A model generated the notes under the pieces. That model was not told where the DNA came from. It searched no databases and worked only from the letters and a program-made list of their open reading frames with translations. From positions 1 through 20,110 of IMG/VR virus record IMGVR_UViG_3300015371_000230: 20,110 nt of DNA; one strand, 5' to 3'. This document shows, in pieces, positions 19,041 to 20,110 of the stretch. Source of the DNA: a virus. The position numbers and the translations under genes are program-made. Within the stretch, counting starts at the first letter, position 1, and each line of letters opens with the position of its first letter.

Positions 19041-19809
19041 TGTTCGGCGTTCCTTTCGAAATCTGAATGAATTGCTCAAGTTTCTCGCCTGACCGACAGA
19101 TGAGTTCGAGGTCATCGTAAACCCGGCCGCCGTTCTCATTGTCGCCTTGATGAAAGGCCGATGAGGCGTTCCCGTCGATGCCGGCCTTGATGTCCTCGAC
19201 CGTGTAGCCGTCCTTTAGCCTGGCCGCGATCTTTGCGCGACGTTTCGGCGTCAATTTCGCGGTCGCGTGTTTGAGGGTCACGCGCCAGTAATCAAAAACC
19301 AGATCGACCGAGGCAGAAACGGCCGTCGAGGCGCCTTGCGAATCGACCTCTTTCTGTTCCACTACTTTCCCTTGTTTTGAAGTTGAAACTGAAACTGAAA
19401 CTGAAAGAGCATCGTTACATTTTCGTTTCTCGCGATGCTTTGCGACCCGCTCGGCCGTAGAAGTCCTTTGTATATGTTCGCGATACAGGCGTCGCGACGT
19501 GACCGTTATTTCGCTGTTACCAGGCGTTACATGTAACGGAAATGTAACATTTGCCGCGCCTGTTTTTTCGAGTTCGTCGAGAGCATTTCTGAGTTCCGAA
19601 ACGTTGCATCGGCACACTCGCGCAAGTTGCTCAAGAGTACCCTGAATAATGCCCGTTCGGTCGTGATCCTGTTCATACATTGCACAAAGCAGGTCGACCC
19701 AAATGCCTCGCGTCGAGGGCGCGCACATGCTCAAGGCAGGGTCTTTCATCCAATCGCCGGTATAAAACAAAAACGCCGGTCGTTTGTTTGCCGTCTTGAT
19801 CTTTTTCAT
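18889..19809 (-). CDS. Phage replication initiation protein (two-domain, lambda-O-like layout)
   Basis: A 306-residue protein. Residues 10-115 form a winged-helix-like domain with FLFYTGDWMKDPALSMC, RGIWVDLLCAMYE and TLEQLARVCRCNVSELRNAL, similar to the N-terminus of many phage replication proteins. Residues 130-165 are a low-complexity linker (SVSVSVSTSKQGK). Residues 168-250 match a conserved phage C-terminal domain: LVFDYWRVTLKHATAKLTPK, then LKDGYTVEDIKAGIDGN, then DDLELICRSGEKLEQFI. The family starts phage DNA replication and recruits host helicase. ATG 19809 is chosen because the upstream part of the frame is the hairpin leader. Inverted and repeated GTTACA sequences lie within the gene. 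Confidence 0.75.
   Translation of the reverse strand: MKKIKTANKRPAFLFYTGDWMKDPALSMCAPSTRGIWVDLLCAMYEQDHDRTGIIQGTLEQLARVCRCNVSELRNALDELEKTGAANVTFPLHVTPGNSEITVTSRRLYREHIQRTSTAERVAKHREKRKCNDALSVSVSVSTSKQGKVVEQKEVDSQGASTAVSASVDLVFDYWRVTLKHATAKLTPKRRAKIAARLKDGYTVEDIKAGIDGNASSAFHQGDNENGGRVYDDLELICRSGEKLEQFIQISKGTPNNGIIRRNTSRRETRHERIKRETRELFAPRNDDPLNSAIAIFPRAIGNGTD
19414..19552. repeat. Cluster of GTTAC repeats (possible origin iterons)
   Basis: Inside the replication gene: GTTACAT at 19414-19420, GTTACC at 19516-19521, the perfect palindrome GTTACATGTAAC at 19526-19537 and AAATGTAACATTT at 19540-19552. A purine-rich, lower-GC stretch with three GAAACT repeats (about 19385-19403) lies beside them. 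This resembles the lambda arrangement where the origin iterons lie in the middle of gene O. Confidence 0.35.
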
Positions 19810-19835
19810 TTGTGGAAACCTGGCGCTCGTAGCAG

Positions 19836-20003
19836 AAAGAGAAAAGGCGTCATTCCGTCGAAAGACTCTGACTCTTGACAGTTTGTCCTGTTCGTTGCGC
19901 GACGAACCCAAACAAGACAAATGAGTCGAGAGTCCTTCGACCGAAAGACGCCCTAAAAAAAACGAATCGTCACGCAATTATCAAACGCCCCTGTCAAAAG
20001 GCG
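19836..20003 (-). ncRNA. Structured leader or small RNA with long hairpin
   Basis: From the predicted transcription start near 20003, the RNA would contain a small hairpin (GGCGT/ACGCC, 20004-19985) and then an imperfect hairpin spanning 19952-19846: outer stem GGCGTC/GACGCC, an 18-bp stem with one bulge (GTCGAAGGACTCTCGACTC against the 19888-19858 side), UUUGUCU/GGACAAA and a terminal UUCGU/ACGAA. A T-rich stretch (TTTTCTCTTTCT) follows on the 3' side, so the outer stem can act as an intrinsic terminator. It could be an attenuator for the replication gene or a separate regulatory RNA. The gap 19810-20034 has no convincing gene; an open frame that extends here is read from the hairpin itself. 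Confidence 0.45.
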
Positions 20004-20009
20004 TCTTAC

Positions 20010-20038
20010 ATTATCGCCGCAGTCGCGCCGCCGGTCAA
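20010..20038 (-). promoter_or_regulatory. Sigma70-like promoter
   Basis: On the minus strand TTGACC (20038-20033) and GATAAT (20015-20010) are separated by exactly 17 bp. It reads into the leader and the replication gene. The -35 overlaps the stop codon of the upstream gene. This is the only good promoter I found in the window and probably drives the replication and downstream genes. Confidence 0.6.
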
Positions 20039-20109
20039 TGTTTCATGCGGTCAGGAAACCGTAACCCGCGATCGAGGTCGATGCCGAGTTCATGACACCT
20101 GGCCTCATA
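20035..20109 (-). CDS. C-terminal end of an upstream gene (partial)
   Basis: The last 24 codons of a minus-strand frame that continues beyond the window edge: YEARCHELGIDLDRGLRFPD followed by RMKH and TGA at 20037-20035. The codon use (GTC/GAC/CGC/ATC) matches the phage. Too short to identify. It overlaps the promoter -35 by a few bases. Confidence 0.45.
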   Translation of the reverse strand, partial: YEARCHELGIDLDRGLRFPDRMKH

Positions 20110-20110
20110 G

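Noticed and set aside
19810-19977. N-terminal extension of the replication protein to 19977
   Set aside because: The extra 56 codons are read across the long hairpin and have no similarity to the family; ATG 19809 begins the recognisable domain.
19977-19997. Second promoter from TTGACA (19997-19992) and GATAAT (19982-19977)
   Set aside because: The spacing is 9 bp, too short for a sigma70 promoter.
1-20110. Plus-strand open frames, some over 100 codons
   Set aside because: They lie opposite confident minus-strand genes, show Arg/Pro/Ala-rich content typical of reverse-frame reading in GC-rich DNA, and none has a motif with a sensible context.
1-20110. CRISPR arrays, tRNA or rRNA genes, integrase and attachment sites, insertion sequences
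   Set aside because: No regularly spaced repeats, no cloverleaf-like sequences, no recombinase motifs and no terminal inverted repeats with transposase were found.

Overview
This window is a contiguous stretch of a tailed double-stranded DNA bacteriophage (or prophage) genome, read from its replication/packaging side into the tail genes. Every gene I support lies on the minus strand, so transcription runs from high to low coordinates. The set of hallmark genes (small and large terminase, HK97-type portal, MuF-like head protein, HK97-type prohead protease and major capsid protein, HK97 gp10-like neck protein, tail terminator, tail tube, frameshifted tail assembly chaperone, tape measure) indicates a long-tailed siphovirus of the HK97 capsid lineage. 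DNA is moderately GC-rich and favours GTC, ATC, TCG and CGA codons. No integrase, repressor, tRNA or host gene is visible, so the host and lifestyle cannot be named.

Layout in transcription order. At 20110-19810: the tail end of an upstream gene, a good sigma70-like promoter (20038-20010), and a leader dominated by a roughly 107-nt imperfect hairpin. At 19809-16422: a two-domain replication protein with lambda-O-like organisation (repeats inside the gene), a Cys-containing unknown, a small charged protein, a DNA methyltransferase with a zinc insert, and a Gln/Asn/Pro-rich small protein. At 16465-15604: three small Cys-rich, probably zinc-binding proteins. At 15614-13115: TerS and TerL; TerL is interrupted by a 290-residue intein. 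At 13118-9853: a 30-aa membrane peptide, an unrelated-looking 163-aa gene with foreign codon use, portal, a Lar-like zinc protein, a 28-aa Lys-rich peptide, a MuF-like protein and a 61-aa zinc ribbon, closed by a strong intrinsic terminator. At 9729-5922: protease, capsid, small connector-region proteins and two tiny membrane proteins. At 5906-3726: a large LamG-domain protein whose C-terminus looks like a head-closure protein. At 3729-1: neck, tail terminator, tail tube, chaperone pair with a GGATTTA slip site, and the start of the tape measure.

The most unusual element is in the terminase. The intein has normal splicing blocks at both ends, but where an in-frame homing endonuclease would sit there is instead a complete HNH endonuclease gene (13886-13326) in the -1 frame. 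The terminase frame stays open through it, so the two proteins share about 560 nt of DNA. Genes are tightly coupled: stop and start codons overlap as ATGA at many junctions, which also allowed several short genes (28, 30 and 52 residues) to be placed. Most functional names are from sequence-motif recognition by eye; no database search was run.
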